Part shown: positions 9,426 through 18,817 of the stretch, piece after piece
How positions within the stretch are numbered: position 1 is the first letter of the stretch
Layout of the letters: every line of letters starts with the position of its first letter
Origin: CAVRUD01 sp963849635
GTDB lineage: Bacteria > Chloroflexota > Chloroflexia > Thermomicrobiales > UBA6265
Length of the DNA stretch: 64,000 nt
Assembly (NCBI GenBank): GCA_963849635.1
Contig: CAWKIA010000024.1
Span: 1-64,000 of the forward strand
Direction of reading: 5' to 3'
Notes under the pieces: generated by a model
What the model was told of the DNA's origin: nothing
The model's database searches: none
Seen by the model: the letters and a program-made list of their open reading frames with translations, nothing else
Translations under genes and position numbers: made by a program

Positions 9426-9890
9426 TCCCGGTACGGAGGTGGAGTCGTACAACAGCGCATACTGGCGCGATCTGGCGATTCCTTGGGGCGGCTACTTTGG
9501 CACAGTCCGTGCGCTCGCGACTTTCGCCGCCACATTCTTGCCTGCGCATGTCGCAATTAACAGCCTCTCCCCGCAAACGGTCGCAGATATGACAGCGGAC
9601 CAGGCCGGTGGCATTCCCGGCGGGGTTGAAAGCGGCAGGGTCGCCTGGCCAGTGGCGTCGTGGGGCCTTGGCTGGGAGGTCAATGGGGCCAAGACCCGCC
9701 ACTGGACCGGAACCGTCACGTCGCCGGAGACCTTCTGCCACTTCGGCCAGGCCGGGACGTTGCTCTGGGCCGATCCGAGCCGGGACCTGGTGCTGGCGGT
9801 ATTCACCAACCGCACGGTTACCCGCGCCTGGACGTTCTTTCTGTCCAGGTGGACAACGCTGAGCGACGCCGTCGCGTCTATCGTGCAGCC
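9426..9890 (+). pseudogene. Beta-lactamase-family serine hydrolase, C-terminal remnant
   Basis: The open frame reads YNSAYWRDLAIPWGGYFGTV, WPVASWGLGWEVNG, FCHFGQAGTLLWADPSRDLV and LAVFTNRTVTRAW. This is the C-terminal half of a PF00144 beta-lactamase/penicillin-binding-like esterase; the HFGQAG stretch sits where the third active-site motif lies. The catalytic SxxK half is missing. The left end lies next to the recombinase module, as if the element's arrival or excision removed the 5' part. Confidence 0.75.
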
Positions 9891-9929
9891 CGAGGCTCTC
9901 CGCCCTTACCGAGAGGACGACCGCACGGA

Positions 9930-10110
9930 CGCACCTAACCGCCTCGGGTTCGCCGTGAAGGTCATCGGAAGGCCGGGCCTGAAGGAGACTGACAGCCGAC
10001 GGTGGCAGAATGGCCCCCATTTGCACGTGAGCCTCGACTATCTCGACGCGATCGTCGACTTCCCGGGCGAGCGTCAACTCTCGATGTACCGCATATCCTC
10101 CGGGATCCGT
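9930..10110 (+). pseudogene. UV damage endonuclease (UvsE/UVDE) N-terminal remnant
   Basis: In the same frame as the beta-lactamase piece, the sequence reads NRLGFAVKVIGRPGLKETDS, RRWQNGPHLHVSLDYLDAIV and then LSMYRISSG. This matches the first strand and helix of UVDE-type endonucleases (RLGY.., HLSVSL.YL, MYR.SS). It ends abruptly after about 60 residues and has no start codon of its own. Confidence 0.6.
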
Positions 10111-10562
10111 ACAGCCCGCCTGCCGGGGTTGCCGGAAAAGGTCCAGGTCGGTCGGCCCGTGAAGTGCGAGCAGTGTGGCAATTTCACCCTGGTTCCCGCT
10201 ATCGGACTCGCCGCAGACTTCCCGTGCGGGAAATGTGGCAAGCCGCTATCAAGGGTGAATAGCCCGGCTCTGAACCACCCCGGCGCTACTGACCTCCCCG
10301 CCCCACTGGTCCCGCTCCCGGTCCAGGGAGCGCCGCGCCGATTTGTGGCAGCGGCACTCCCGTGGCCCCTGGCCCCGGCCCGTCGCGTCGCCACGGCCGG
10401 GTCAGTTCTCATTGGGAGGCGATTAAGCATCCCGCCTCCGACGCGATTAAGCCATTCTGTCGATCCCGGTCAAGCACCCCAGCGCCTAGGCTCGTTCCCG
10501 TGGCGAGTCGCTTCGCTGCTCGCTCCTACCGTCCGGTCGTTTGACACGCAGAGGATCTGACC
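10111..10562 (+). other. Open frame with a zinc-ribbon-like stretch, then no clear gene
   Basis: About 10135-10250 encodes VQVGRPVKCEQCGNFTLVPA and FPCGKCGKPL, two CxxC pairs typical of a small zinc ribbon. No start codon or ribosome site is visible, so it is probably another gene fragment. From 10260 to the next ATG at 10563 I see only an inverted repeat GGAGGCG/CGCCTCC (10415-10439) and a repeated CGATTAAGC word. Confidence 0.35.
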
Positions 10563-11264
10563 ATGTCCGGAACGCTCCGCCGAGTACCAGTCCTGTTCCT
10601 CGCCCTGATCGCGCTGGCCCTCGTGGCTCGGCCCGCAAGCGCCCAATGGGACGGCGCTCAGTTTCGCGCCGACGCCGTGTACGCCACGTTCTCCTTCACC
10701 GATCCCAGCACCGGCTACGTGACCGAAATCGTCGTCTACGCCGACGACCAGAGCTACAAAGAGAAGGGCGACAACGGCCCCGCCGAGCGCATCTCCTCGA
10801 TCGACGTCACCATCTCCCAGTACGACCCCACCTGCATCGGCGGCCCCGAGCAGGCGGCCGCAGAAGAACCGGGCGACCCCGAGTGCTTCTACCGCACCCT
10901 GGTTGGCCGTCTCCCCACCAAATTCTCCACGGTTGGCCTCCCGGACGACGCCTTCGCCGTTAGCAACCACCAGATCGACGCCGCCTGGCTGAACACGCCC
11001 CTGACCGTCCACGAGGGGCACCCCGACGACGAGACCGGCAAGCAGCAGGACATCACGATCTCCCTCACCTGGACCGCGACCAGCGACATCTACACCATCC
11101 ACGAGAACTGGCTGCGCCACACCCCGCCGGAGGTCCAGACCGGCCACATCAACGCCACGCAGCGCGACGCCGTCGCCACCGGTACCATCACCTTCGACGG
11201 CATCACCTACGAGATCCAGAGCTCTTACGCCAACATGGGCGACTTCCAGCAGGTCACCACCTAA
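10563..11264 (+). CDS. Secreted hypothetical protein
   Basis: 233 residues. ATG 10563 follows AGAGGA. A clean Sec signal peptide (RRVPVLFLALIALALVARPASA) is cut before QWDGAQF. The mature protein is rich in beta-strand and Thr (YATFSFTDPSTGYVTEIVVY, ISLTWTATSDIYTIHENWLR, GTITFDGITYEIQSSYANM) with one pair of cysteines (CIGG and ECFY) that could form a disulfide. No family recognised. Exported, and followed directly by a strong terminator, so it is a single-gene transcript. Intact, unlike its neighbours. Confidence 0.75.
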   Translation: MSGTLRRVPVLFLALIALALVARPASAQWDGAQFRADAVYATFSFTDPSTGYVTEIVVYADDQSYKEKGDNGPAERISSIDVTISQYDPTCIGGPEQAAAEEPGDPECFYRTLVGRLPTKFSTVGLPDDAFAVSNHQIDAAWLNTPLTVHEGHPDDETGKQQDITISLTWTATSDIYTIHENWLRHTPPEVQTGHINATQRDAVATGTITFDGITYEIQSSYANMGDFQQVTT

Positions 11265-11303
11265 GCCACCTCGCCGCCCATCCCCAGCACCCCGTGCAAT
11301 CGC

Positions 11304-11331
11304 GCGCCGCCGGCACTCCTGCCGGCGGCGC
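11304..11331 (+). terminator. Strong terminator hairpin
   Basis: An 11-bp perfect stem GCGCCGCCGGC / GCCGGCGGCGC with loop ACTCCT, followed by TTCATCG. It lies 40 bases after the secreted protein's stop. From here to 11611 no supported gene is seen. Confidence 0.75.
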
Positions 11332-11611
11332 TTCATCGTCCTCGATTTCACACCATTTGTTCAGGAGGACGTGGCCCCGGCTGCTGGCCCGCTTCGACGG
11401 CGACGTCGATGAGATCGGCTGCGAGAGCTAAGACGCGCTCACGGTCTGCGCGGTCCTGCCCAGACGGTACTAGTGCCGGGACTCGAAGCCGTGTGGATTA
11501 TCGGTGAACGTCGGTGTGCGAGGTGCAGCAGCTGATCTCCAGCGGTTGACGTACGGACGTCTCGTCCCCATGATGGGGGCAGGTGGTCCACGCCCACTGC
11601 AGGACCCGCCC

Positions 11612-14017
11612 ATGGCCGACCCGATGTCCGCCGAGCAGAGCCGCCCCCAGCCGGTCCCCCCGGTCCCGTTCCCGGATCGGGGGCTACCGGGCGCGCCCCT
11701 GCCGACCCCGCTGACCAGCTTCATTGGCCGGGAGCGCGAGGTCGGGCAGGTCGTGGCCCTGCTGCGCCGTCCCGACGTGCGTCTGGTGACGCTGACCGGC
11801 CCGGGTGGCGTGGGCAAGACGCGGCTTGCCGTACAGGTCGCCGAAGAACTGGCGGCCGAGTTCGCGGACGGCGTCGCCTTCGTGGACCTGACGCCGGTCG
11901 CCGACCCCGATCTCGTCGCCCCCACGGTGGCCAGCGCCCTGGGAGTGAGGGAGGCCGGCAACCGCCCCGTCGCCGAGCGGCTGGCCGACGCGTTGCGCAA
12001 CCGCGATCTGCTCCTCGTCCTGGACAACTTCGAGCGGGTTGCGGAGGCGGGGCCGCTGGCGACGCGGCTGCTGGCCGCCTGCCCCTGGCTGAGGGTGGTG
12101 ACGACCAGCCGCGAGGCGCTGCGCCTGTCGGCCGAGCACGTCATCGTGGTGCAGCCGCTGCCCTTGCCCGATCCGGCCCAGCCCTCGGAGGAACTCGCCG
12201 CGGTCGATGCTGTGCGGCTGTTCTTGGAGCGGGCCGAGGCCGCCGGCTCCGACATCGTCCTCACCGCCGAGAACGCTCCCACGGTCGCCCAAATCGTCCG
12301 CCGCCTGGACGGGCTGCCCCTGGCCATCGAGTTGGCCGCCGCCCGGGTGAATATGCTGCCGCCGGCCGCCTTGCTGGCGCGCCTGTCCGACCGGTTGCAG
12401 CTGCTGACCGGCGGTCCCCGCGACGTGCCGGCCCGGCAGCGGACCCTGCGGGACGCGATCGCCTGGAGCCATGACCTGCTCGCGGCGCGACGGAGCAGGC
12501 ACTCTTCCGTCGGCTGGCCGTCTTTGCAGGCGGGTTCGACCTCGAGGCCGCCGAGGCTGTGGCTAGTGCCGCGGACGACCTCGGCGTCGACCTCTTGGGC
12601 GGCATCGCCGCGCTGGTGGCCCAGAGCCTGCTGCGCCCGGACCCCGGCGCGGGTGGCGAGCCGCGCTACGTGATGCTCGAGACGATCCGCGAGTACGGAC
12701 TAGACCGCCTGGCCGCCAGCGGCGAGGAGGACGTGGTCCGGCAAGCGCACGCGGCCTTTTTCCTCGCGCTGGCGGAGCGGCGCAGCGGAGTCCGCCAGGT
12801 GGGGGTGGACGAGGCGGTTCCTCGACCGGCTGGAAGCGGAGCACGCCAACCTGCGCGCCGCGCTCGGCTGGCTGGCGGCGGCGGGCCCGGCAGAGCCGTC
12901 CTCCGCCTGGCCGTGGCGCTGCACGGTTTCTGGTTCTTTCGCGGTCACTGCGCCGAGGGCCGGCAGTGGCTGGAGCGCGCGCTCGCCGCCGAGGCGGCGG
13001 CGGCGGCGCCGGTGCCCGCCGCCCTCCGCGCCGAGGCGCTGGCCGCAACCGGAAGCTATGGCCCACGACACCGGCGACGCGGCGCGCGGGGTGGCGTTGT
13101 TGGAGGCGGCGGCGGCGCTGGCGGCGGCGGCGGCGGCCATGGTGGCCGCAAGCGTTCGCTTTGCTCAGCCTCGGGTTCGTGGCGCGGTCCGCACGGGCGC
13201 TACGCCGAGGCGGCACACGCTGCTGACCGAGGCGCTGGAGGTGTTCGAGGATGCCGGCGACCGGCGCTACGCCGCCATGGTCCGGTGCCACCTCGGGGCG
13301 GTGGTGTTTGGGCAGGGCGACGTGCGCGGGCGCGCGGGCTGCTGGAGGAGGGCCTGGCGCTCCTGCAGGCGGCGAGCCCCGACTGGCCGCCCGCCGTCCC
13401 GCTCAACCTCCTCGGGCTGGTGGCTGCGCCGAGGGCGACGTGGCGGTTGCCGCCCGCGCCTTCGGCGAGGGCCTCGCCTGCCTGCGGGCCTCCAGCGTTC
13501 GTGGATACGACAACAACCTCCTTGGGAGCGTTGCCACCCTGGCGGGGGCGGTGGGGGACCACCGGCGCGCGGCGGTGCTGTTCGGGGCGGCGACCGGGCT
13601 GGGCGCCGACCTCGGCATCGGGCTCACCATGCCCGATCGCGCGATCTATGCGGCGGCCGAGGCGGCGAGCCGGGCGGCGCTGGGTGAGGCGGCGTTCACC
13701 GAGGAGTGGGCGCGGGCGGGCCTGATGCGGGAGGCGGCGTTCGTCGAAGCCGAGGCGGTGCTCGCCGGATCGACGCGGCGGCCGGGGCCAAGGCCCCACC
13801 GATCGCTCCGAGGACGGCGGCAGCCTACGGCCTGACCGCGCGCGAGCTGGAGGTCCTGCGCCTGGTCGCCGCGGGGCGCTCCGACAAAGAAGTCGCCGCC
13901 GCCCTAACGATCAGCCCGCGCACCGTCGGCCGCCATCTCGAGAACCTGCGCGCCAAGCTCGGCGCCGACTCCCGCGCCGCCGCCGTCGCCCTCGCCCTCC
14001 GGCAGGGCCTGCTCTAG
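11612..14017 (+). pseudogene. LuxR-family regulator with AAA/NB-ARC ATPase and TPR-like region, many frameshifts
   Basis: The start is ATG 11612 (MADPMSAEQSR). The N-terminal ATPase has TSFIGREREV, a Walker A (LTGPGGVGKTRLAVQVAEEL), a Walker B (LLLVLDNFE), VVTTSREALRLS and LPLAIELAAARV. A helical repeat region follows, and the protein ends in a LuxR helix-turn-helix (LTARELEVLRLVAAGRSDKE to SPRTVGRHLENLRAKLG). Such proteins are ligand-gated transcription activators. The frame breaks near 12485, 12830, 12900, 13050, 13340, 13430 and 13790, more than any other gene here. It is decayed or lies in a badly called GC-rich stretch (long GGC runs at 13100-13150). Confidence 0.75.
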
Positions 14018-14078
14018 GCTGCCTGCGGGCCCGCGGCGGGCGGTGGCCGAAAACCCCCACGCCTTCCAGCCGGTGGTT

Positions 14079-14093
14079 CCCCACAAGTTGGGG
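14079..14093 (+). terminator. Weak terminator-like hairpin
   Basis: CCCCA CAAGT TGGGG followed by ATTTCG, about 60 bases after the LuxR-type stop. Short stem, moderate support. Confidence 0.35.
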
Positions 14094-14182
14094 ATTTCGA
14101 CCGATGCGCTCGCCCGCCGACGTTGCCATGATGGCGACGTGCCTCGGGGGTAACCGGGGCGGGGATCCCGAGGAGGCCGACG

Positions 14183-14356
14183 ATGATCTCAAGTTTCGAG
14201 CACCGCTTGATCGAACACCGCGTGCGGGTCGCGCGGGCCGAACGGTTGGGACGGCGCCTCGGCGCGGCGTTGGTCGCCGTCGGCGCCCGGCTCCAGGGTG
14301 CGGAGCCCGCCGATCGTTCCGTCGCCGCCCGGTTCGGACCGGGCATAGGCACCTGA
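14183..14356 (+). CDS. Small basic protein
   Basis: 57 residues. ATG 14183 has an ideal AGGAGG seven bases upstream, the main reason to believe it. The protein is Arg/Ala-rich (EHRLIEHRVRVARAERLGRR) with a weak hydrophobic stretch (LGAALVAVGARL) and would form an amphipathic helix. No known family. Its make-up resembles the small protein at 16300. Possibly membrane- or nucleic-acid-associated, but that is a guess. Confidence 0.5.
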   Translation: MISSFEHRLIEHRVRVARAERLGRRLGAALVAVGARLQGAEPADRSVAARFGPGIGT

Positions 14357-14548
14357 GCCAAGCGGGATCACGCACCTGCTGGCGCGACGCGACGGGTCAA
14401 CTCGTCTACGTCGAGGGAGGAGCCCCAGCCCGTTGCAACCAGGACGGCCGGAACCGCGGTAGCAACCGCTCGATGTGCAACCCGCTGGACCCATCCTCAG
14501 CAACCATCTCGGGTGCCCTGACCCACGCATCACAGGGAGGACCGCGCC

Positions 14549-15811
14549 ATGCCTCGTCCATTCCTCCTGCCCGCGGCGACCATTCTCGCCGCCCTGACCG
14601 CCCTCGCCTTGATCCTGACCGCCCTGGCGATCCGCCCGCCGACACCGGTGGCGCTGGCCGATCCGACCGAGGCGGCGAACCGGGCAGCGGTTGAGCGCTT
14701 CTACGAGGCAGTCAATGCGACGATCGCGACCGGCGATCCGGGCTCGCTCGACGCCATCCTGACTGCCAACTACACCGAGCGCGCCGGCGATGACGAGGCC
14801 GTGCCCGGCCGTGAGCGGTTGGTCCGCTACCTTCAAGTCCTGCACGATCTGGCGCCCGAACTACGACTGGACGCCCGGGACGTCGTCGGCGACGGGGACC
14901 GCCTCGTTGTCCAGGTCCAGGTTCGCGTCGACGGCGTGACCTTCCTCGGTCTGCCCGTGGCCGCGGACACGCCGTTCTGGGGCTCGGTCGACGACTTCCG
15001 CGTGGCTGACGGTCGAATTGCCGAGCGAGCGAGCGAGGGCGACGTCCGCATTCGGCTGGAACGGCTGACCGAGACCTTCATTGACCTCGTGCCGCCCGAT
15101 CATCGGGTCTTGTCCACCGTGCGCGTCGCCCTCCCGGCCGGCGCTAGCCAGCACGCGCTGGTGGGAGATGGCATCCGACTTTTGTACGTCGAGACGGGCG
15201 CGCTTGCCATCACCGTCACCTGGCCGAGCGACTGGGAGCCAGGACGCGGCGAGCAGGCCGATTGGGTATCCACGGAGGAGGAATTGGCGCTCGCGGCGTC
15301 TGAGCACCTGGAGCTCCCAGTCGGGGCGTCTTACGTGGTCCGCAATTTCGGTCCGGAGCCAGCAGTGCTCCTCGAATCCGGGGTGACAGTGGCTCCCCCG
15401 ACCTACGCGATGCGTACGCCTGTGTTGGCCGAATCCAGCGAGCCCGTGACTGTGCAGGGCTGGGTTGGCGGGCAGGCAAGTTTGGTCACAACCGGACCAA
15501 ACATCCTGTCGCTCGGGCGGGCGACGCTCGCCCCTGGCGCTCGTTTCGCCTGGGACGAAGCGCCGGGACCAGTCCTGCTCTTCGTCGAAACGGGGACGCT
15601 GGTGGTGGCGTCGGACGGTGGAGGGCTTAGTATCTGGCGCGAGGCCGAGGGCCCGGCTTCCCTCCTCGAGCGGGAGATTCTGGAGGACGGAGATGGGGCG
15701 GTGATCGAGATGGGTACGCCTGTCCAGGTCCAGAACGTCGGTGACGCCGAGTTGGTGGTCCAGGTCGTGACACTCTGCCGTACCGGCCTCGAGCCCGGGT
15801 CGCTGAACTAG
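14549..15811 (+). CDS. Secreted SnoaL-like plus cupin-like protein
   Basis: 420 residues, ATG 14549 after GGGAGG. A signal peptide (LPAATILAALTALALILTAL) is followed by an ester-cyclase/SnoaL-like domain at about 40-175 (AAVERFYEAVNATIATGDPG, the W-S-V-D-D-F-R strand, GRIAERASEGDV). Two cupin-like beta-barrels come next, at about 195-300 and 315-415 (LYVETGALAITV, LFVETGTLVVASDGG). It is probably exported to the outer surface. Cupin halves of this type often lack metal ligands and serve as binding or stability modules; no His triad is obvious. Function unknown. Confidence 0.75.
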   Translation: MPRPFLLPAATILAALTALALILTALAIRPPTPVALADPTEAANRAAVERFYEAVNATIATGDPGSLDAILTANYTERAGDDEAVPGRERLVRYLQVLHDLAPELRLDARDVVGDGDRLVVQVQVRVDGVTFLGLPVAADTPFWGSVDDFRVADGRIAERASEGDVRIRLERLTETFIDLVPPDHRVLSTVRVALPAGASQHALVGDGIRLLYVETGALAITVTWPSDWEPGRGEQADWVSTEEELALAASEHLELPVGASYVVRNFGPEPAVLLESGVTVAPPTYAMRTPVLAESSEPVTVQGWVGGQASLVTTGPNILSLGRATLAPGARFAWDEAPGPVLLFVETGTLVVASDGGGLSIWREAEGPASLLEREILEDGDGAVIEMGTPVQVQNVGDAELVVQVVTLCRTGLEPGSLN

Positions 15812-16212
15812 ACCGGGCCGCTCGCCGTCCCGCCCTGGGGTAATCGCGTCGCGTTGGGCCCGGCCACGCCCCATGGCTCGAAGAGGTTGGTTGCCTCGGT
15901 CGTGGCCGCATCGGGCAGCGCCGCCGCGCGTCGCAGTTCGGCGAACTCGACGGAGAGGCTGGCCTGGCCATGGAGCAGGAGCAGATTGCTGGCCTCGCGG
16001 GGATAGCGCCGCTCCAGAAACGCCCGCATGCGGCCGAACATCTGGTTGCTGGTCGCCTGGATCGGCCGGGCGACGTACATGCCCGATCGCCCCTCCCGCC
16101 GCGACCACCGGTCCACCCGCCAGAGTGCCGCCTCCGTCTTTCCGCTCCCGGTGGTCGCCTCCACGATCACCATCGCCGGTCCGTCGAGCGTTCCGGCAAG
16201 ACGATCAACCGC
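15808..16212 (-). pseudogene. cas3: cas3 helicase fragment
   Basis: Minus-strand residues read GPAMVIVEATTGSGKTEAAL (Walker A of the Cas3 helicase core), MYVARPIQATSNQMFGRMRA and NLLLLHGQASLSVEFAELRR, then LFEPWGVAGP before the stop at 15808. The Q-A-T-S-N-Q-M-F and LLHG-SLS-EF blocks are typical of type I CRISPR Cas3. Only about 130 of the usual 700-900 residues remain: no HD nuclease, no DEAD box and no C-terminal helicase half. It overlaps the end of the cupin gene by four bases. No cas genes or array are nearby, so it is a relic. Confidence 0.7.
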
Positions 16213-16299
16213 GCTCGACGTGTGCCCGGGACCAGACCGTCGGGCGCACCCCCGGACCCACCGGGGATGCTGGAGCACTCTGTGAGAAGGAGCGCCGCG

Positions 16300-16503
16300 A
16301 TGTCGCCCGAGACCTATGCCCGCGTCGACCAAGTGCATCGTCAGGACATGCTCGCCGCGGCCGCCCGCGCCCATCAGGTGGCCAGGGTTCGACGGGCTGC
16401 ACCAGTGCCGTCGACCGCACCGCGACCGGCTGGCCGCGCTCGATCGACTCTGCGCCACGCGGTCGCGGCGCTTGCCGCTGCCGTCGGGCTGGTGACGCGA
16501 TAG
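16300..16503 (+). CDS. Small basic protein
   Basis: 67 residues. ATG 16300 follows AGAAGGAG. The N-terminal half is a charged helix (YARVDQVHRQDMLAAAARAH) and the C-terminal half is basic then hydrophobic (LRHAVAALAAAVGLVTR). It may associate with the membrane by the C-terminal helix. No family recognised; general make-up as for the small protein at 14183. Confidence 0.5.
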   Translation: MSPETYARVDQVHRQDMLAAAARAHQVARVRRAAPVPSTAPRPAGRARSTLRHAVAALAAAVGLVTR

Positions 16504-16692
16504 CGCCCCGGCGGAGGGCGAGGCGTAGGCCGCCGTCGCCGACTGCCCTCGGTCGTTGGCTATGCCGTCTTGCGCAACCGCCCCGGGATCGCCGGTAGGC
16601 CAGAGGGAGGTGGCCCGAATCCGTCTACCACACACCGCGTCGCCGATCGACTCCGCGGCCGGCGGAGTCGCCCACGAAGAAGGGAGAACGAC

Positions 16693-17835
16693 ATGCACCG
16701 CATCGCAACTCGGTCCTTGGCGCTCGTCGCCGCCCTCGCAGTTTCGGTTATCAGCCCCGCGCTTGCGCCGGTCGCGGCCCAGGAAGGAACGCCGGTCCCC
16801 GCGCGATACGTGTTCACGGACCTCGGCGGGCTCGGCGGCGGCTTCGGATTTGCCCTGGAGCTCAATGAGCCCGGCCAGGTGGTCGGCTTCTCCGCGCTGC
16901 CCCCCGACCCGGCAGCGACCCCCACGGGTGGCCCCGGCGGCCGGCCGCCGGCCCACGCCGTCCACTGGGAGGCAGGCGTGGTGACCGACCTCGGCACGCT
17001 CGGCGGGGCCACCAGTGGCGCTGCCGGCATCAACGACGCCGGGCAGATCGCCGGCGGGGCAGACCTGCCGGATGGCAGCCAGCACGCCGTCCTGTGGGAC
17101 CAGGGCACCATGACCGACCTGGGCACGCTGGGCGGGTCCCACAGCCAGGCCATCGCCATAAACAACGCCGGCCAGGTCGCGGGCCTGTCGACCACTGCGC
17201 CGGGTCAGCAACTCGGCGACCCGGGGACGCGTGCCGTCGTCTGGGCCGGCGGGCAGATGACCGACCTCGGCACGCTCGGCGGTGCATTCAGCCGCGCCAA
17301 CGGCATCAACGATCGCGGGCAGGCGGTCGGCGCGGCCGAGACCGCCGACGGGACGATCCACGCCTTTCTGTGGGAGAACGGCACGATGACGGACCTCGGC
17401 ACCGCGCCGGGTTGGGAGGGCAGCCGCGCCGTCTGGGTCAACGAGGCCGGCCAGGTGGTCGGCTTCCTGACTGATCCGACGGGCGAGGAAGGAACGCCAG
17501 CCCCTGGCGCGACCCCGGACGCGACCCGCCCCTTCCTCTGGCAGGACGACGTGCTGACGCCGCTGGAGACACCCGGTAGTGCCAGCGCCATCGCCATCGA
17601 GATCGGCGACGACGGCCGGACGATCATCGGCTCCATCGAAGTGGCGCCAGGGACCGCCGACGCGCCGCCGGTCCTGCACGCGGCGATCTGGGAGGAGGGG
17701 GTGCTGACCGATCTCAACTCGCTGGTCCCCGCCGGCACGCCGGTACTCGCCCAGGTCGGCGGCATCAACCGGGCCGGCCAGATCTGCGGGCAGACGGCCG
17801 ACGGTCGCCCCTTCCTCCTGACGCTGGTGGCCTGA
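16693..17835 (+). CDS. HAF-repeat extracellular protein
   Basis: 380 residues. ATG 16693 follows AGGGAGA. The signal peptide (SLALVAALAVSVISPALAPV) ends before AAQEGTPVP. At least five copies of the HAF motif are present: VTDLGTLGG, MTDLGTLGG (twice), MTDLGTAPG and a first FTDLGGLGG, each followed by an INNAGQV or INDAGQI strand pair. This builds a beta-propeller-like secreted protein of unknown role. It is intact and ends at a 13-bp hairpin. Its antisense strand happens to be open for long stretches, which is a GC effect. Confidence 0.85.
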   Translation: MHRIATRSLALVAALAVSVISPALAPVAAQEGTPVPARYVFTDLGGLGGGFGFALELNEPGQVVGFSALPPDPAATPTGGPGGRPPAHAVHWEAGVVTDLGTLGGATSGAAGINDAGQIAGGADLPDGSQHAVLWDQGTMTDLGTLGGSHSQAIAINNAGQVAGLSTTAPGQQLGDPGTRAVVWAGGQMTDLGTLGGAFSRANGINDRGQAVGAAETADGTIHAFLWENGTMTDLGTAPGWEGSRAVWVNEAGQVVGFLTDPTGEEGTPAPGATPDATRPFLWQDDVLTPLETPGSASAIAIEIGDDGRTIIGSIEVAPGTADAPPVLHAAIWEEGVLTDLNSLVPAGTPVLAQVGGINRAGQICGQTADGRPFLLTLVA

Positions 17836-17867
17836 CGGCGCCGCGACGGCCTCAGTCAACGGACATG

Positions 17868-17899
17868 CCGGTGCTTGGCGGCGTGTCGCCAAGCACCGG
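17868..17899 (+). terminator. Terminator hairpin after HAF protein
   Basis: A 13-bp perfect stem CCGGTGCTTGGCG / CGCCAAGCACCGG with loop GCGTGT, 32 bases after the stop. No T-run. Confidence 0.65.
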
Positions 17900-18629
17900 G
17901 TAGGGCCACCGTCGCGGCGGCCGGGCCGCAACGCCCGCTATTCTGACCGCGTGACGACTGAGGAGGGACGTCCACGGCGAGGCCACTACATTCGCGAGGG
18001 AACGCGACGTGACGACTCGCCAGCCGATGAGCGCCGCGTCGGTGTAACTTGGGTTCACGGTAACGCAAGGCGAGCGCGTGAGCGCCTTTGCGGCGAGCCT
18101 TCAAGCCACCCACCCGACGACTTGATGCAACGGTGACGTTTGCCAGCCACTGTGCGGGGGCGGAACGGCCACCTAGCTGGCGACCGGCGGCGACGGGCTG
18201 CGGCCGCAGCAACTCCCCTCCCAGAAGGGCCACCGACCGGGAGGCGGTAATCCTCGCCGCCTCCCCTCCCTCTTCCCAGCGATCGCACGACACCGCGCTC
18301 CGCCTCTGACCGCCACCGCTCCCTTTTCCCTCTCAAGCGGGCAGCCGAAGGGGCGTAGAGATTTAGCTGGAAAGTGGAAAGAAGAAGATGGGGAGGGGTG
18401 GTGCCGCCCCCAAGTGGGAGGTCGCGCGTGAGGCCGACCGGGTTGCTCGATGCTACCGGTCGCATCTAGGGAGGGATAGAGGCGTGTCTCCACGGATTCA
18501 GCAAGCGATAGATAGCTCTGCCACACCGTGGAGACACCCGGATCATGCCGTTTCGGTCGCGTGAACACCGGGTGGGGGCGGCCGGGTCCGCCCGTTTCAT
18601 GGGCCGGCCACCCAATCGTCTTCTGGCCC
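17900..18629. other. Intergenic stretch, no supported gene
   Basis: Reading frames here are GC-driven, with no ribosome site or recognisable protein. The only structure is a 12-bp perfect inverted repeat GTGTCTCCACGG (18484-18495) / CCGTGGAGACAC (18526-18537) with a 30-base centre, which could be a terminator or the end of a lost element. Confidence 0.4.
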
Positions 18630-18730
18630 GGCTGCCGCCGAGCCGGCTGCGTCTGCGGCGTCCACACCAATCCGATCAACCGGAGCGTGACTAACTGCCG
18701 CTGCCGACCGCCCGGCACCTACGCAACCGG
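18630..18730 (+). pseudogene. Fragment of the Cys-rich twin-arginine family
   Basis: Reads CRRAGCVCGVHTNPINRSVT then NCRCRPPGTYATG. This matches GCVCCVYTN...NSRCRPPGT of the proteins at 6258 and 59683, but with no start or signal sequence before it. The Cys after PPGT is a Tyr here. A relic of a fourth family member. Confidence 0.6.
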
Positions 18731-18817
18731 CGCGGGCGGCCGCTCGGGCGCTGTATAGTCTTGGGGAATGTCAACCGGGCGGACGCCCAAGGTGCAGCGG
18801 AGGGAGGGGACAGGACA

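Noticed and set aside
11370..11445. Short plus-strand frame ending LLARFDGDVDEIGCES before the LuxR-type gene
   Set aside because: Too short and without a ribosome site; could be a gene tail, but no family is recognisable.
16213..17931. Long minus-strand open frame across the HAF gene
   Set aside because: It is the antisense of the HAF repeats, kept open by GC-rich cod­ons; only the end at 15808-16212 resembles a real protein (Cas3).
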